Source: Negativicutes bacterium (lineage in GTDB: Bacteria; Bacillota_C; Negativicutes; Sporomusales_B; JARLHX01). From it: a DNA stretch of 64,000 nucleotides. The translations under genes were made by a program, and so were the position numbers. The stretch is from NCBI GenBank assembly GCA_031292035.1, contig JARLHX010000375.1, forward strand, positions 62,001-126,000. Direction: 5' to 3'. The notes beneath the pieces were generated by a model. The model saw only the letters and a list, made by a program, of their open reading frames with translations. It did not search any database and had not been told where the DNA came from. This document shows positions 7,944 to 17,289 of the stretch, one piece after another. Position 1 is the stretch's first letter. Every line of letters begins with the position of its first letter.

Positions 7944-10745
7944 CTATATTTTCTCCACCACACCGGCGCAGCGGGCGCAGAGGGTCGGATGAGCCTCATC
8001 TTTTGTAACGCTCTCGTCGTAAATCCAGCAGCGTTCGCATTTGCCGCCAGTCGCCGCCTTGACACCCACCGCCAGATCATCTCGGTCGGTGAAATAGGTG
8101 CCTTGCGAAGCATCAGGAGCCTTGTCTGTGCCTGAAATCAAATGCACTTCGGAAACAATCAGGATGGTCTTCAGTTCCTCTTCGCCGACACCACTGAGTA
8201 TATCATATGCCTCGCCTTTGGCGTAAAGCTCCACCGCGGCGTCGAGAGAATGGCCGATGACTTTGGAGCGACGCTTTTCTTCCAGCGCTTTGGTGATTTC
8301 GCCGCGCATGGCAAGAATGCTTTCCCATTTTGCCCCCAGAGCTTCGTCGAGATATTCAAGGTGTTCGTTCGGCCAATCTGCCATCTGGACACTTTCCGGC
8401 ATTCCTGCGAGCTTGGGCATATACTGCCAGACTTCTTCTGCGGTGAAGGCCAGCACCGGCGACAACATGACCACCAAACTGTTCAGAATCTCATACATCG
8501 CCGTCTGGGCCGCCCGCCTGTCCACCGAACCCGGCAGCGACGTGTAGACCCGGTCTTTCAGGATGTCGAGATAAATGGAACTGAGATCGACGGCACAGAA
8601 GTTGTGGACGGTATGATACAGAGCATGAAACTCATATTCTTCGTAGGCCCGGGTAACCCGCTGGCGAACCTGCTCCAGCCTGAGCAGCGCCCAGCGGTCG
8701 ATCTCCAGCATCTGGTCGTAGCTCACCTGATCGCGGTTGGGGTCAAAGTCGGCGAGACTGCCAAGAATATAGCGGAAGGTATTCCGGATCTTGCGGTACA
8801 CCTCTGACATTTGCTTGAGAATATCTTTGGAGATGCGAATGTCGGTTTTGTAGTCGGCAGAAGCCACCCACAGGCGAAGAATATCAGCGCCGTACTGGTT
8901 AATGACTTCCTGGGGATAGATGGTATTGCCGATGGATTTAGACATCTTACGGCCTTCGCCGTCGACGACGAAGCCGTGGGTCAATACCGCTTTGAAGGGT
9001 GCCCGGCCCCTTGTGGCAACCGATGTCAGCAGAGAGGACTGGAACCAGCCGCGATGCTGATCGCTACCTTCAAGATACATGTCCGCCGGCCATTTTAGTT
9101 CCGGACGTTCCTCCAGGACGGCAGCGTGGCTTGAGCCGCTGTCAAACCAGACATCCATGATGTCGGTTTCTTTACGGAAGCCTTTGTGGCCGCAATCCGG
9201 GCAACTGAAGTCGGCAGGCAGAATTTCCGCCGCTGTATGAGCCCACCAGGCGTCAGACCCCTCGCGGCGAAACAACTCTTTCACCACACCGATGGTTGTA
9301 TCGTTGATAATATGATTGTTGCACTCTTCGCAGTAGAATATCGGAATCGGCAGCCCCCAGACCCGCTGGCGGGAGATGCACCAGTCCTGGCGGTCAGCCA
9401 CCATATTGTGAATGCGTTCCTCACCCCAGGCAGGGATCCACTGAACCTCTTTGATGGCAGCCAAAGCAACGTCGCGGAAACCTTCCACCGAGGCAAACCA
9501 CTGTTCTGTGGCCCGGTAGATGATCGGATTCTTGCACCGCCAGCAGTGGGCGTACTGATGCCTGACTGAGCCTTTTCCCAGCATCAGTCCCCGGCCGATT
9601 ACTTCTTTGATAACCGGTACATTGGCGTCTTCCACGGTAAGGCCTTGGAACTGACCACCTTCGGCGGTGAAACGGCCGGCGTGGTCAACCGGATTAATGA
9701 TTGGCAGGCCGTATTTTACGCCGATATCAAAGTCCTCCTGGCCGTGACCAGGCGCGGTATGGACGCAACCGGTACCCTGCTCCAAGGTAACATGGTCACC
9801 CAATACCACAGGGGATTCCCGGTCGAGGAAGGGATGGGAAAACACCATCCCCTCCAGCGCGGCCCCCTTCATCCGGGCAAGCACAGTATAGCTTTCCAGA
9901 CCGTTGGCTTTAATCACCGACTCGGCCAGTTCAGCTGCCAGCAGATAGATTTCGCCATTTACCTCGGCCCAGACATATTCCAGTTCGGGATGGATGGCTA
10001 TCGCCACATTAGCCGGCAATGTCCAGGGCGTGGTGGTCCAGATAACCGCATACACATTTTGCGGATCGACCCCCACCGGCAGGTTGCCCTTGTCATTCAT
10101 TAGGGGAAATTTCACATAGATGGAGTGGGACTTCTTTTCCGCATACTCGATTTCGGCTTCAGCCAGGGCAGTTTCACAGGAAGTGCACCAATATACCGAT
10201 TTCAGACCTTTATAAATATAGCCTTGCTTGGCCATTTCGCCGAAGACTTCGATCTGCTTGGCCTCATAGGGAGAAAGGAGGGTTACATAGGGATGATCCC
10301 AGTCGCCGCCCACCCCGAGGCGCTTAAAATCTTCCCGCTGCATATCCAGACACTTCAGGGCATATTGCTTACATTCGCGCCGAAGGTCAAGCGGGTCAAG
10401 TTCATGCCGGTTAAGACCGAGAATTTTGATGGCGGCGTGCTCGATCGGCAGACCGTGGGTATCCCAGCCTGGCACATAAGGAGTATTAAAGCCCTGGAGT
10501 GATTTATATTTGAGAATAACATCCTTCAGGATTTTATTGAGCGCCGTCCCAATATGAATATTGCCGTTGGCATACGGCGGCCCATCGTGCAGGATAAACT
10601 TTTTTTTGCCCTGAGACCGTCTGATTTTTTCTTCGTACACTTGTTTTTCTTGCCAATACTTTAATAGCTCCGGTTCCCGTTCCGGCAGATTGGCCCGCAT
10701 GGGAAACTCGGTCTGCGGCAAATTTAATGTTTTACTATAATCCAA
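7944..10745 (-). CDS. ileS: Isoleucyl-tRNA synthetase
   Basis: A class I aminoacyl-tRNA synthetase of 933 residues that charges tRNA-Ile. The HIGH-type motif is in [14 protein letters not shown] (near residue 60) and the KMSKS loop is [11 protein letters not shown] (about 600). The C-terminal zinc-binding region has [10 protein letters not shown] and LCARCAGVV. The start is placed at TTG 10745: GGAGGTG lies six to seven bases upstream, and the resulting [17 protein letters not shown] matches the usual N-terminus of bacterial IleS. The frame can be extended to 10760, but that would begin inside the ribosome site. A T-box leader precedes it. Confidence 0.97.
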   Translation of the reverse strand: MDYSKTLNLPQTEFPMRANLPEREPELLKYWQEKQVYEEKIRRSQGKKKFILHDGPPYANGNIHIGTALNKILKDVILKYKSLQGFNTPYVPGWDTHGLPIEHAAIKILGLNRHELDPLDLRRECKQYALKCLDMQREDFKRLGVGGDWDHPYVTLLSPYEAKQIEVFGEMAKQGYIYKGLKSVYWCTSCETALAEAEIEYAEKKSHSIYVKFPLMNDKGNLPVGVDPQNVYAVIWTTTPWTLPANVAIAIHPELEYVWAEVNGEIYLLAAELAESVIKANGLESYTVLARMKGAALEGMVFSHPFLDRESPVVLGDHVTLEQGTGCVHTAPGHGQEDFDIGVKYGLPIINPVDHAGRFTAEGGQFQGLTVEDANVPVIKEVIGRGLMLGKGSVRHQYAHCWRCKNPIIYRATEQWFASVEGFRDVALAAIKEVQWIPAWGEERIHNMVADRQDWCISRQRVWGLPIPIFYCEECNNHIINDTTIGVVKELFRREGSDAWWAHTAAEILPADFSCPDCGHKGFRKETDIMDVWFDSGSSHAAVLEERPELKWPADMYLEGSDQHRGWFQSSLLTSVATRGRAPFKAVLTHGFVVDGEGRKMSKSIGNTIYPQEVINQYGADILRLWVASADYKTDIRISKDILKQMSEVYRKIRNTFRYILGSLADFDPNRDQVSYDQMLEIDRWALLRLEQVRQRVTRAYEEYEFHALYHTVHNFCAVDLSSIYLDILKDRVYTSLPGSVDRRAAQTAMYEILNSLVVMLSPVLAFTAEEVWQYMPKLAGMPESVQMADWPNEHLEYLDEALGAKWESILAMRGEITKALEEKRRSKVIGHSLDAAVELYAKGEAYDILSGVGEEELKTILIVSEVHLISGTDKAPDASQGTYFTDRDDLAVGVKAATGGKCERCWIYDESVTKDEAHPTLCARCAGVVEKI

Positions 10746-10758
10746 GAAACACACCTCC

Positions 10759-10996
10759 AAATAAAATAAACCTCCATCCCTAAGGGACGAGGTTCAATTC
10801 CCGTGGTACCACCCTAATAGCCAATGCACAGCCACTTGAAACGGATAACGTCCGCTGACGGCGAAGCCTACTTTCGTTCGGTTCGCAGCTCCAGAAGGAT
10901 TTTCGCCTGACTTGTTTTACCGGGCTTGCACCACCCCCGGTTCGCTGGAAAAACTCCGCCTGACTACTGTTTCTGTCATCGCTTTTCGCTATTTTA
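10759..10996 (-). promoter_or_regulatory. T-box riboswitch leader of ileS
   Basis: Read leftward, the leader holds a stem I start resembling GCGATGACAGAAACAGTAG (about 10963-10983), the T-box sequence GGGTGGTACCACGGG (10800-10815 region) and a terminator hairpin, AACCTC with GAGGTT (10769-10794), followed by TATTTTATTT. T-boxes sense uncharged tRNA, here presumably tRNA-Ile, and choose antitermination over termination. The specifier codon was not fixed by eye. Confidence 0.9.
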
Positions 10997-11001
10997 TTAC
11001 T

Positions 11002-11031
11002 AATATAGAATATTATATACACATCGGGCAA
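11002..11031 (-). promoter_or_regulatory. Candidate sigma-A promoter for the ileS leader
   Basis: On the minus strand TTGCCC (11026-11031) and TATATT (11002-11007) are separated by 18 bases, immediately upstream of the T-box leader and overlapping the end of the DUF167 gene region. Confidence 0.5.
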
Positions 11032-11033
11032 GA

Positions 11034-11348
11034 TTAGTCAAACGAATACCGTTTCGCCAGCAGAGCAAAAAAAACAGCTTTATTGATGCCTCGGATTCTG
11101 ATGACCTTTTCGCGGCTTTTTTGTCCGGCGGCAATAGCGATTTGACTTTTGGCTACAGAACAAAGCTCAGCAAAAAACTCAATACAAGCCGCGTTGGCCG
11201 CGCCTTCCACCGGCGGTGAGGTCAGCGCCAATCGCAGGCTATCGCCGCTGATGCCGCTGATCGCATTGCGGCTGGCCCTGGGCTGTACCCGCACCTTCAC
11301 TGTTATCTCACCAGCCGATTCCCGGCAATCCAGCGTCTCAAGCCCCAA
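11034..11348 (-). CDS. DUF167 (YggU-like) family protein
   Basis: A 104-residue DUF167 protein of unknown function. The family block VKVRVQPRASRN and the later PPVEGAANAACIEFFAE are recognisable. It starts at TTG 11348, two bases after the divIVA stop, with GAGGA about 12 bases upstream inside the divIVA 3' end, which suggests translational coupling. Genes of this family often sit in the ylm/divIVA neighbourhood of Firmicutes, as here. Confidence 0.85.
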   Translation of the reverse strand: MGLETLDCRESAGEITVKVRVQPRASRNAISGISGDSLRLALTSPPVEGAANAACIEFFAELCSVAKSQIAIAAGQKSREKVIRIRGINKAVFFALLAKRYSFD

Positions 11349-11350
11349 AA

Positions 11351-11803
11351 TTAGTTGTCATCCTCTTCGGCGTCTTTCAGCATTTCCAGCTGAGCGACCA
11401 AGAGTGTCCGCAGTCTGGTGCGGTAAACCTGGGTTTGTTTTTTCAATTCTTCATACTCGGTATTCATGCGGCGGACTTTTGATCCGGCTTCTTCGACCAG
11501 TTTCTGGGCGCGGATTTCGGCTTCCTTCAACTGAAGTTCGCTTTCCTTCTTGGCGTTGAGCTTGACTTCCTCAGCCGTCTCCTGCGCGATAACCAGCGTG
11601 TTGTGCAGCGTGTTCTCCATATGCTGAAAATGTTCCAGCTTGCTGTTTACCCGATCCAATGTTTCTTTTAGTTCGATGTTGTCACGATACAGCTTTTCGT
11701 AGTCCTTGACCACCTGATCGAGAAACTCATCAACCTCGTCTTCGCTGTAGCCGCGAAAACTTCTCTTGAACTCTTTATTATGGATGTCCAAGGCTGTTAA
11801 CAT
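11351..11803 (-). CDS. divIVA: DivIVA family cell-division/polarity protein
   Basis: A 150-residue coiled-coil protein. The N-terminus LTALDIHNKEFKRSFRGYSEDEVDEFLD is the membrane-curvature-binding DivIVA domain; the rest (about 35-140) shows heptad repeats. DivIVA gathers at the septum and poles and, in spore-formers, helps with chromosome anchoring. AAAGGAGTG precedes the ATG. It follows ylmH by 12 bases in the yggS-sepF-proC-ylmH-divIVA operon, the same order as in Bacillus apart from proC in place of ylmG. Confidence 0.95.
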   Translation of the reverse strand: MLTALDIHNKEFKRSFRGYSEDEVDEFLDQVVKDYEKLYRDNIELKETLDRVNSKLEHFQHMENTLHNTLVIAQETAEEVKLNAKKESELQLKEAEIRAQKLVEEAGSKVRRMNTEYEELKKQTQVYRTRLRTLLVAQLEMLKDAEEDDN

Positions 11804-11815
11804 GCCAACACTCCT

Positions 11816-12601
11816 TTATATAAAGCGTTTTAACAAAATGCTGGTTCGTCCCTTTTTCGTCTGGCCCAGTACTTCGCATACTTCCACCCGGCCCCGGCCG
11901 CGCATTGAGATGATGTCGCCGGCCTTCACATTTTGGGCGGCATTCTTGGCGTCCTGCCAGTTGACTTTCACCTTATCGGCAGCGATCTCGCCTGCCATTT
12001 TAGTCCGGGAGGTTCCAAACCCTGCGGCAGCCACTGCGTCCAGTCGAAGGGAGGCAATGGTTGTCCTGATTTCCTTGACCCGCTCCTCACGAGGGGCGAT
12101 GGCTGAAAGCTCCAAAGGCTCTATTTCAACAGTTGCGGCACCGATTTTCAGCAGATTTTGACTGATAAACTCGGCCAAACTTGGATCACAGACTATTTGG
12201 CAACCGCGTCCACCCATGATGATGTCGCCGATCATCTCCCGCTTGAGGCCCAGCCCGAGCACGGCGCCCAGCACATCCCTGTGGGAAATCTGATAATAGC
12301 GCACATCAACAGTGACAGACAGCGCAGCAAGGCCAAAATCCATCTTCCCTGGGAAATCCTCGTCGACAAATGCGATCTTGACTCGCTCCGCACCGGGGAA
12401 CCCGCCGTCGGACTCCAGGTTCAGCCGTTCGAAGTGGGCAGCCACCGTCTCGGCAATACTGAATCCATAGGGATCGAGAAATTCACTGACTTTATACTTG
12501 CGCGACCGCAGGGCGTTTTCGGCGAGATCCACCAGTTTTGCCGCCAGATCGGCGTCGCCGCTTGCCCGGTAATAACGTAGAATTTTATCCCGTTCACTCA
12601 T
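11816..12601 (-). CDS. ylmH: YlmH-type S4-domain RNA-binding protein
   Basis: A 261-residue protein of the YlmH family. The C-terminal S4 RNA-binding domain covers about residues 180-250 (LRLDAVAAAGFGTSRTKM, then VKVNWQDAKNAAQNVKAGD). YlmH-type proteins bind RNA and have been linked to ribosome rescue and division. It overlaps proC by four bases (ATGA), so the two are translationally coupled. Confidence 0.9.
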   Translation of the reverse strand: MSERDKILRYYRASGDADLAAKLVDLAENALRSRKYKVSEFLDPYGFSIAETVAAHFERLNLESDGGFPGAERVKIAFVDEDFPGKMDFGLAALSVTVDVRYYQISHRDVLGAVLGLGLKREMIGDIIMGGRGCQIVCDPSLAEFISQNLLKIGAATVEIEPLELSAIAPREERVKEIRTTIASLRLDAVAAAGFGTSRTKMAGEIAADKVKVNWQDAKNAAQNVKAGDIISMRGRGRVEVCEVLGQTKKGRTSILLKRFI

Positions 12602-13416
12602 TTCATCTTCTGCCCCATCTCGCGCGAACGGTTGGTAGCCGCCACCACAGCATCAATCAGTGCGGCGCGAACACCCTTTTGCTCCAGCACATGAATACCG
12701 GCAATCGATGTCCCACCAGGTGATGTGACCATATCACGCAGCTTGGCGGGGTGTTCCCCGGTCTCGAGCACCATCTTGGCTGCTCCATATAATGTCTGAG
12801 CGGCCAGCGTCAGCGCCATCGGACGGGAAAAGCCCACCCGGACGCCGGCGTCAGCCAGCGCGTCAATCAACAAATAAACAAATGCCGGACCGCTTCCCGA
12901 AAGGCCGGTGACGGCGTCCATCGCATCCTCGTTGACGGTCACCACTCTGCCTACCGAAGCGAATACGGCTGAAGCCAGCTCACCAGCTTGGGCGCTTGCA
13001 TACTTGCCCAAAGCGATAGCTGACATTCCAGCCCCCACCGCCACAGCGGTATTCGGCATGACCCGGACAATGGGAACTCCTGGCAGACGGCCCTGCAAGG
13101 TGGCGATGGTAATACCGGCGACGATGGAGATCACGGTGGTCTTTTTGTCAACCACCGGGGCAATATTGTCCAGAACATCATTGATGGTCTGAGGTTTAAT
13201 GGTCAGAAAAAGCACATCCACATTACCTGCCACTTCCTGGCTGTCAAGGGATGTGGAAACTCCCAGCGAAGCCGCCAAGTAATCAAGGCGCTCCTGGACC
13301 ACGTCATTTATCGTAATCTGACTGGCATTGACCAGCTTGGCCTGCAGCATACCGCGAATTAAGGCTTCGCCCATAGCTCCGCCGCCGATAAAACCAATCC
13401 GTTTGGATTCCAGCAT
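12598..13416 (-). CDS. proC: Pyrroline-5-carboxylate reductase
   Basis: A 272-residue enzyme that reduces P5C to proline with NAD(P)H, the last step of proline synthesis. The Rossmann start IGFIGGGAMGEALIRGM (about 7-23), the IVRVMPNTAVAVGAGMSAI block (about 116) and the C-terminal signature VTSPGGTSIAGIHVLE (about 230) are clear. AGGAGG precedes the ATG. Its position in the sepF/ylmH operon occurs in other clostridia. The window also holds a catabolic P5C dehydrogenase (17290), so proline synthesis and breakdown are both encoded here. Confidence 0.96.
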   Translation of the reverse strand: MLESKRIGFIGGGAMGEALIRGMLQAKLVNASQITINDVVQERLDYLAASLGVSTSLDSQEVAGNVDVLFLTIKPQTINDVLDNIAPVVDKKTTVISIVAGITIATLQGRLPGVPIVRVMPNTAVAVGAGMSAIALGKYASAQAGELASAVFASVGRVVTVNEDAMDAVTGLSGSGPAFVYLLIDALADAGVRVGFSRPMALTLAAQTLYGAAKMVLETGEHPAKLRDMVTSPGGTSIAGIHVLEQKGVRAALIDAVVAATNRSREMGQKMK

Positions 13417-13448
13417 CTTTTCCTCCTATATTTGCCGCCTCGGATAAC

Positions 13449-13880
13449 CTATTGCTTACCAGTCCAGGGCAAGAAAGAGCGTTCTATACCCTCTTCACGG
13501 GAACTATAAGCGACATCAACATTGTTGGGTGCGCACAAAAATATATTATTACCGATTTTTTGGATACTACCATTCAAAGCATAGGTTGTCCCGCTAATGA
13601 AGTCAATCATGCGTTTGGCAACTTCTTTGTCCGTGTTTTCCAGATTGATGACTACCGGCTTACGATTCCGGAGGTGATCGGCCACATGCTGGGCATCATC
13701 AAAGGCAAAAGGTTCGACAACCACAACCTTGACCTGCTTCGGCGCCGCCGGCAAGGACACAAGGTTGCTGCCCTTTTTGGCCTTGGATTCGAATTCATCT
13801 TGTTTGGGGCGCTCCTCTTCCGTCGTCTCCACGGTTTCAAAAAGCCCCAGACTACCCCAAACCTTTTCCATAAATTTCAC
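13449..13880 (-). CDS. sepF: Cell division protein SepF
   Basis: A 143-residue SepF, which binds membrane through its N-terminus and bundles FtsZ. The N-terminal amphipathic segment is followed by an acidic linker and the conserved C-terminal domain (about 55-135: VVVVEPFAFDDAQHVADHL, PVVINLEN, ISGTTYALNGSIQKIG, FLCAPNNVDV). The start is placed at GTG 13880, nine bases after AAAGGAGG; a TTG at 13889 touches the ribosome site. It lies in the ylm cluster between yggS and proC. Confidence 0.93.
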   Translation of the reverse strand: MKFMEKVWGSLGLFETVETTEEERPKQDEFESKAKKGSNLVSLPAAPKQVKVVVVEPFAFDDAQHVADHLRNRKPVVINLENTDKEVAKRMIDFISGTTYALNGSIQKIGNNIFLCAPNNVDVAYSSREEGIERSFLPWTGKQ

Positions 13881-13899
13881 TGTTTGCAACCTCCTTTTG

Positions 13900-14598
13900 T
13901 TAATGACGCGGACCGAATATGGCGGTGCCGATCCGCACCAAATTGGCGCCCTCTTCTACTGCCACGCTATAGTCATTGGTCATTCCCATCGACAACTGCT
14001 CAATCAGACTGCCAGGCAGCGCCATTGCTTTTAACTGTGTAAATAGCTCATACATCGCCCGGAACACCGGTCGGGCATCTTCCGGGTTCACAAAAAACGG
14101 GGCAATGGTCATCAGGCCACACAACCGTACATGTTCAAGTTGGGTGATCTTTTGGGCCAATCCCGGTAAAGCGCTAGCCTCGATCCCGTACTTGGAATCC
14201 TCATTGGCGGCATTGACCTGAATCAGCACATCCTGGCGCTTACCGAGCTTACCGGCAATCCGGTCAATTTCCCGCGCAAGGGATTCGCTGTCCACCGAAT
14301 GAATCAGATCAAACAGCGGAACTGCCTGCCGCACCTTGTTGGTTTGCAAGTGGCCGATCAAATGGCGCTCAACTTGGCGATCAAGGTGCTCAAGTTTTGC
14401 CACAGCTTCCTGAACCCGGTTTTCACCGATGGCCGCCGCTCCTGCGTCAATCACCTCGCGCACAGCGCTGACCTCCTGATTCTTGGTAACTGCCACGACT
14501 TTCACAGCGGTCCCTGTCGCAACAACATCTTTCCGGCGCTTGGACACGGCAAAGCTGATATCATTCGCTATTTGGACGAGATTTCCGGCAAGAGACAT
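13900..14598 (-). CDS. YggS/YlmE-type PLP homeostasis protein
   Basis: A 232-residue member of the YggS/PROSC family, a single-domain alanine-racemase-like fold that binds pyridoxal phosphate and helps keep its level steady. The PLP lysine is in VKVVAVTKNQ (Lys about 37); other family blocks are IGENRVQEAVAK, LIGHLQTNKV, LCGLMTIAPF and LSMGMTNDYSVAVEEGANLVRIGTAIFG. GGAGG precedes the ATG. It is the first gene of the leftward yggS-sepF-proC-ylmH-divIVA-DUF167 operon. Confidence 0.94.
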   Translation of the reverse strand: MSLAGNLVQIANDISFAVSKRRKDVVATGTAVKVVAVTKNQEVSAVREVIDAGAAAIGENRVQEAVAKLEHLDRQVERHLIGHLQTNKVRQAVPLFDLIHSVDSESLAREIDRIAGKLGKRQDVLIQVNAANEDSKYGIEASALPGLAQKITQLEHVRLCGLMTIAPFFVNPEDARPVFRAMYELFTQLKAMALPGSLIEQLSMGMTNDYSVAVEEGANLVRIGTAIFGPRH

Positions 14599-14902
14599 GG
14601 TGATTCCTCCATCTAGAAGTATTATTCGCGCAGAAACAAAATTTTCCTCTTATCACCTGGTCTTATTTACATATCTTTTTTATGTTTAACGGCCTGGTTA
14701 AAAGCCTGTCGCCACCACCGTCCATGGTAATTTCACAGTCAGTTGCAAAATCATAGTTATTTCGCTATTCTTGCCGCAAATTTTACATGCCATAATGATT
14801 TCCGGGCGCCCGCGAAAGACTCTTCGCTTGTGATTCCTTAGGTGCAACGCGCTGCCATTGGTCATATACTATCCCAAACAATGCGCAAGGAGAGGAATCA
14901 TT
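14599..14902. other. Divergent intergenic region
   Basis: About 300 bases between the leftward yggS operon and the rightward Thr/Ala-rich gene. It must hold both promoters, but no convincing pair of boxes was seen. A small GCGAA/TTCGC hairpin lies near 14812-14830. No ORF of interest. Confidence 0.4.
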
Positions 14903-15574
14903 TTGCCCCTTAGTCCTGACTTTCATGATATTTTGGAAATTTTCATCTATACCAATCTCCCTGTTCTCATGAACCCGCAGAACGCGGTGGCTAGTTTTAC
15001 TACAACAGCAGCAGTCACCACTAACGCCGCCATTACCCCGGCCATAACGAAAACCGCTACCTCCACCGGCACTACGGCCAGTACCACGAACACCGTCACT
15101 AGCCAAGCCGCAACGACGACCACCACCAGCACGACCACCGCTTCCACTGCGGCCCGGCAGGTAACAACTGCTTCGCCGAATATCCCCGGCAAGGCCATCA
15201 CCCCTGCCGTTTTAGTGGCTTTACAGGCGTCGGCATTGAATAATTTTACCGAGCTCGGCCTACAAACAGATATCGGAGAAATCGCGAGAATCTTCTTCGC
15301 CACTCTCCCGGCTTTGCCCCCCTCAATAACCCCTACAACCCCCACCACGCCTACCATCCCGGCGACGCCCCTTCTTCAGGGCACCACAACCACCCCCGCC
15401 ACGACAGTTTTCAGTCCGGCAACCCTTAGAGCTTCAACCAGCAGCCCCATAACTACGACTGCCCCTCCCAGTTCCCGGACCGCGCCTTCGCCGGAAGGCA
15501 CTCAGGTGGCACCGATCACAAAAGCAGTCGACATTTCTGACATCATAGCCTCCCTACAGGCAAAGCTAAGATAA
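14903..15574 (+). CDS. Thr/Ala/Pro-rich low-complexity protein
   Basis: A 223-residue protein of unknown function. TTG 14903 is chosen because AAGGAGAGG lies seven bases upstream; the open frame extends further 5' without a ribosome site. A short ordered start (LSPDFHDILEIFIYTNLPVL) leads into a Thr/Ala-rich stretch, a compact middle segment (LQASALNNFTELGLQTDIG, about 100-120) and a Thr/Pro-rich stretch. It ends in a charged amphipathic tail, DISDIIASLQAKLR. No signal peptide or cysteine is present. It looks like a structured head and tail joined by disordered linkers, as in some spore or surface proteins, but no family was recognised. It is alone on its strand here. Confidence 0.55.
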   Translation: MPLSPDFHDILEIFIYTNLPVLMNPQNAVASFTTTAAVTTNAAITPAITKTATSTGTTASTTNTVTSQAATTTTTSTTTASTAARQVTTASPNIPGKAITPAVLVALQASALNNFTELGLQTDIGEIARIFFATLPALPPSITPTTPTTPTIPATPLLQGTTTTPATTVFSPATLRASTSSPITTTAPPSSRTAPSPEGTQVAPITKAVDISDIIASLQAKLR

Positions 15575-15730
15575 GTCGAGTCAATAAGTCGTTCCTACCT
15601 CGAAGGCACTGTTCACTATATTGTCGTAATAATTGTTGGCAACAGATAGGGACACAACAGTTCTTATTTATCCACATTTGGTCAGATACATACTCGAATC
15701 ATTTGTTTCTGTCGCCTCTGTGATCGCATA

Positions 15731-15757
15731 AGAAAAGGGCCGCCTATGGCGGCCCTT
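15731..15757 (-). terminator. Terminator after the solute-binding protein gene
   Basis: Ten-base arms 15735-15744 and 15748-15757 (AAGGGCCGCC) pair around a three-base loop; on the minus strand TTTTCTT follows. Confidence 0.85.
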
Positions 15758-15775
15758 CCGGGTTTTTCTCAACTA

Positions 15776-16939
15776 TTAGGGATTAACAGTTGACTGATAA
15801 ACTTGCTTGCCGTCTTTAAACGCCAGGATAACGGCACCTTTGACTGCGTCATGAGTCGCGTTAAGGGTCAGCTTGCCGGAAGCGCCTTGATAGTCTTTGG
15901 TTGCGGCAAGAGCTTCGCGGATTTTCGCCGAATCGGTGCTGTTGGCCCGTTTGATAGCGTCAATCAGGACATATGCGGCGTCATAGCCCAGAACGGCCAT
16001 AGCGTCAGGTGTCTGATTGTACTCTTTCTTGAAAGCATCAACAAATGCTTTGGAGTTCGGGCTGGTATCTTCCACTGAGTAGTGATTGGTGAAGTAGGCG
16101 CCATTCAGTGCTTCATTGCCAGCGATTTCAGGCAGTTTGGGGGAGTCCCAGCCGTCGCCGCCCACGAAGGGTACGGTGATGCCAAGCTCACGAGCCTGCT
16201 TGATAATTTTGCCGACTTCTTCATAGTAGCCAGGCAGATAGATCATATCCGGATTGGTAGCTTTTATCTTGGTCAGGATGGTTTTGAAATCCTGATCTTT
16301 TTGCAGATACGCTTCTTCGGCGACGATGGTGCCGCCACCTTTAACGAAAGCTTCCTTGAAGAACTGCTGCAAACCTTTGCTGTAGTCGCTGCTGTTGTCA
16401 ATCATGATCGCGACTTTTTTCGCTTTCAGGGTATTGAGAGCGAAGTTGGCGCCCACAGTTCCCTGGAAGGGGTCGATGAAACAGACGCGGAAGGTGTTGT
16501 CTCTGACTTTGCCGGTTTTTTCATCAACAGTAACCTTAGGATTGGTAGTCGCAGCCGCCACTAGCGGAATCTTGTTGGCTTCGGCTACAGTGGCTCCGGC
16601 GATGCCATTGGAGCTGGTAGTAAAACCGGTTACGGCAATAACTTTATCCTGGGTAATAACTTTGGTCATAGCATTCGTGGATTCAGACGGTTCACCTTTA
16701 TTATCAGCGGTAACAATTTCGATCTTCTTGCCAAGCACGCCACCTTTGGCGTTGATTTCCTTAAACGCCAGTTTGGCGCCGTTAGCAGCCATGGTACCGA
16801 AGGACGCGGTGTTGCCGGTCAATTCGTAAACCATGCCAATCTTGATGTCATTGCTGCTGCTGCCGCAGCCGGCTACCAAACCTGCCAGCATCAAAAATGC
16901 AACTAAAATGCCAGTTAACCGAAAATACTTTTTACTCAT
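15776..16939 (-). CDS. Branched-chain amino-acid-type ABC transporter substrate-binding lipoprotein
   Basis: A 387-residue LivJ-like periplasmic binding protein (type I fold). The signal peptide ends in a lipobox, LVAGC (about residue 26), so it is lipid-anchored. The mature part begins IKIGMVYELTGNTASFG and includes NDNKGEPS-like and IPLVAAATTNPKVT segments of the Leu/Ile/Val-binding family. ATG 16939 is chosen because GGGGAGG lies seven bases upstream; a TTG immediately before it is less well spaced. No permease or ATPase genes adjoin it, so its transporter must be elsewhere. It sits just beyond the proline-oxidation operon, which makes an imino or amino acid ligand plausible. Confidence 0.9.
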   Translation of the reverse strand: MSKKYFRLTGILVAFLMLAGLVAGCGSSSNDIKIGMVYELTGNTASFGTMAANGAKLAFKEINAKGGVLGKKIEIVTADNKGEPSESTNAMTKVITQDKVIAVTGFTTSSNGIAGATVAEANKIPLVAAATTNPKVTVDEKTGKVRDNTFRVCFIDPFQGTVGANFALNTLKAKKVAIMIDNSSDYSKGLQQFFKEAFVKGGGTIVAEEAYLQKDQDFKTILTKIKATNPDMIYLPGYYEEVGKIIKQARELGITVPFVGGDGWDSPKLPEIAGNEALNGAYFTNHYSVEDTSPNSKAFVDAFKKEYNQTPDAMAVLGYDAAYVLIDAIKRANSTDSAKIREALAATKDYQGASGKLTLNATHDAVKGAVILAFKDGKQVYQSTVNP

Positions 16940-16983
16940 CAATTAGCCTCCCCGTTTTTTTGTTTCACCCGAAAAAGGAACCC

Positions 16984-16997
16984 GTGACCCAGATCAC
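16984..16997. promoter_or_regulatory. CRP/FNR-like dyad upstream of the binding-protein gene
   Basis: GTGA (16984-16987) and TCAC (16994-16997) flank six bases, the layout of CRP/FNR-family sites. It lies about 45 bases upstream of the start codon. No promoter boxes were confirmed. Confidence 0.3.
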
Positions 16998-17031
16998 CTC
17001 CCGGATAGATAAAAATTTTTCGCAAATGTTG

Positions 17032-17081
17032 GAAAAAAAGCTTCTCAAAAAGTAAACCAGGTTTACCTTTTTGAGAAGCTT
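17032..17081 (-). terminator. Terminator of the proline-oxidation operon
   Basis: A near-perfect 20-bp stem (17038-17058 with 17061-17081, one bulge), followed on the minus strand by seven T. It lies 200 bases past the P5C dehydrogenase stop. The intervening 17091-17289 stretch holds no supported gene. Confidence 0.85.
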
Positions 17082-17289
17082 CATTGCTTCTTACGTTTGT
17101 CCTCTATGATAATACATTGTATTACGCTTCTTGGCAAAATACAAGTAATTTGCCAAAAATAATTCATTGTTCAGAGATTGATAGGGTTCTCCTCTTGAGG
17201 TCCCGTTGCCACCCCAGGCGAACAGGCCACAGAAGGGCAAGCTAATCGCCCCCATCGGCCAACTCCTGCCGGAGAGACAGGCATCCGGT

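Noticed and set aside
16082..16829. Long plus-strand frames opposite the solute-binding protein gene
   Set aside because: Mirror frames of a GC-rich coding region; no start signals or family features.
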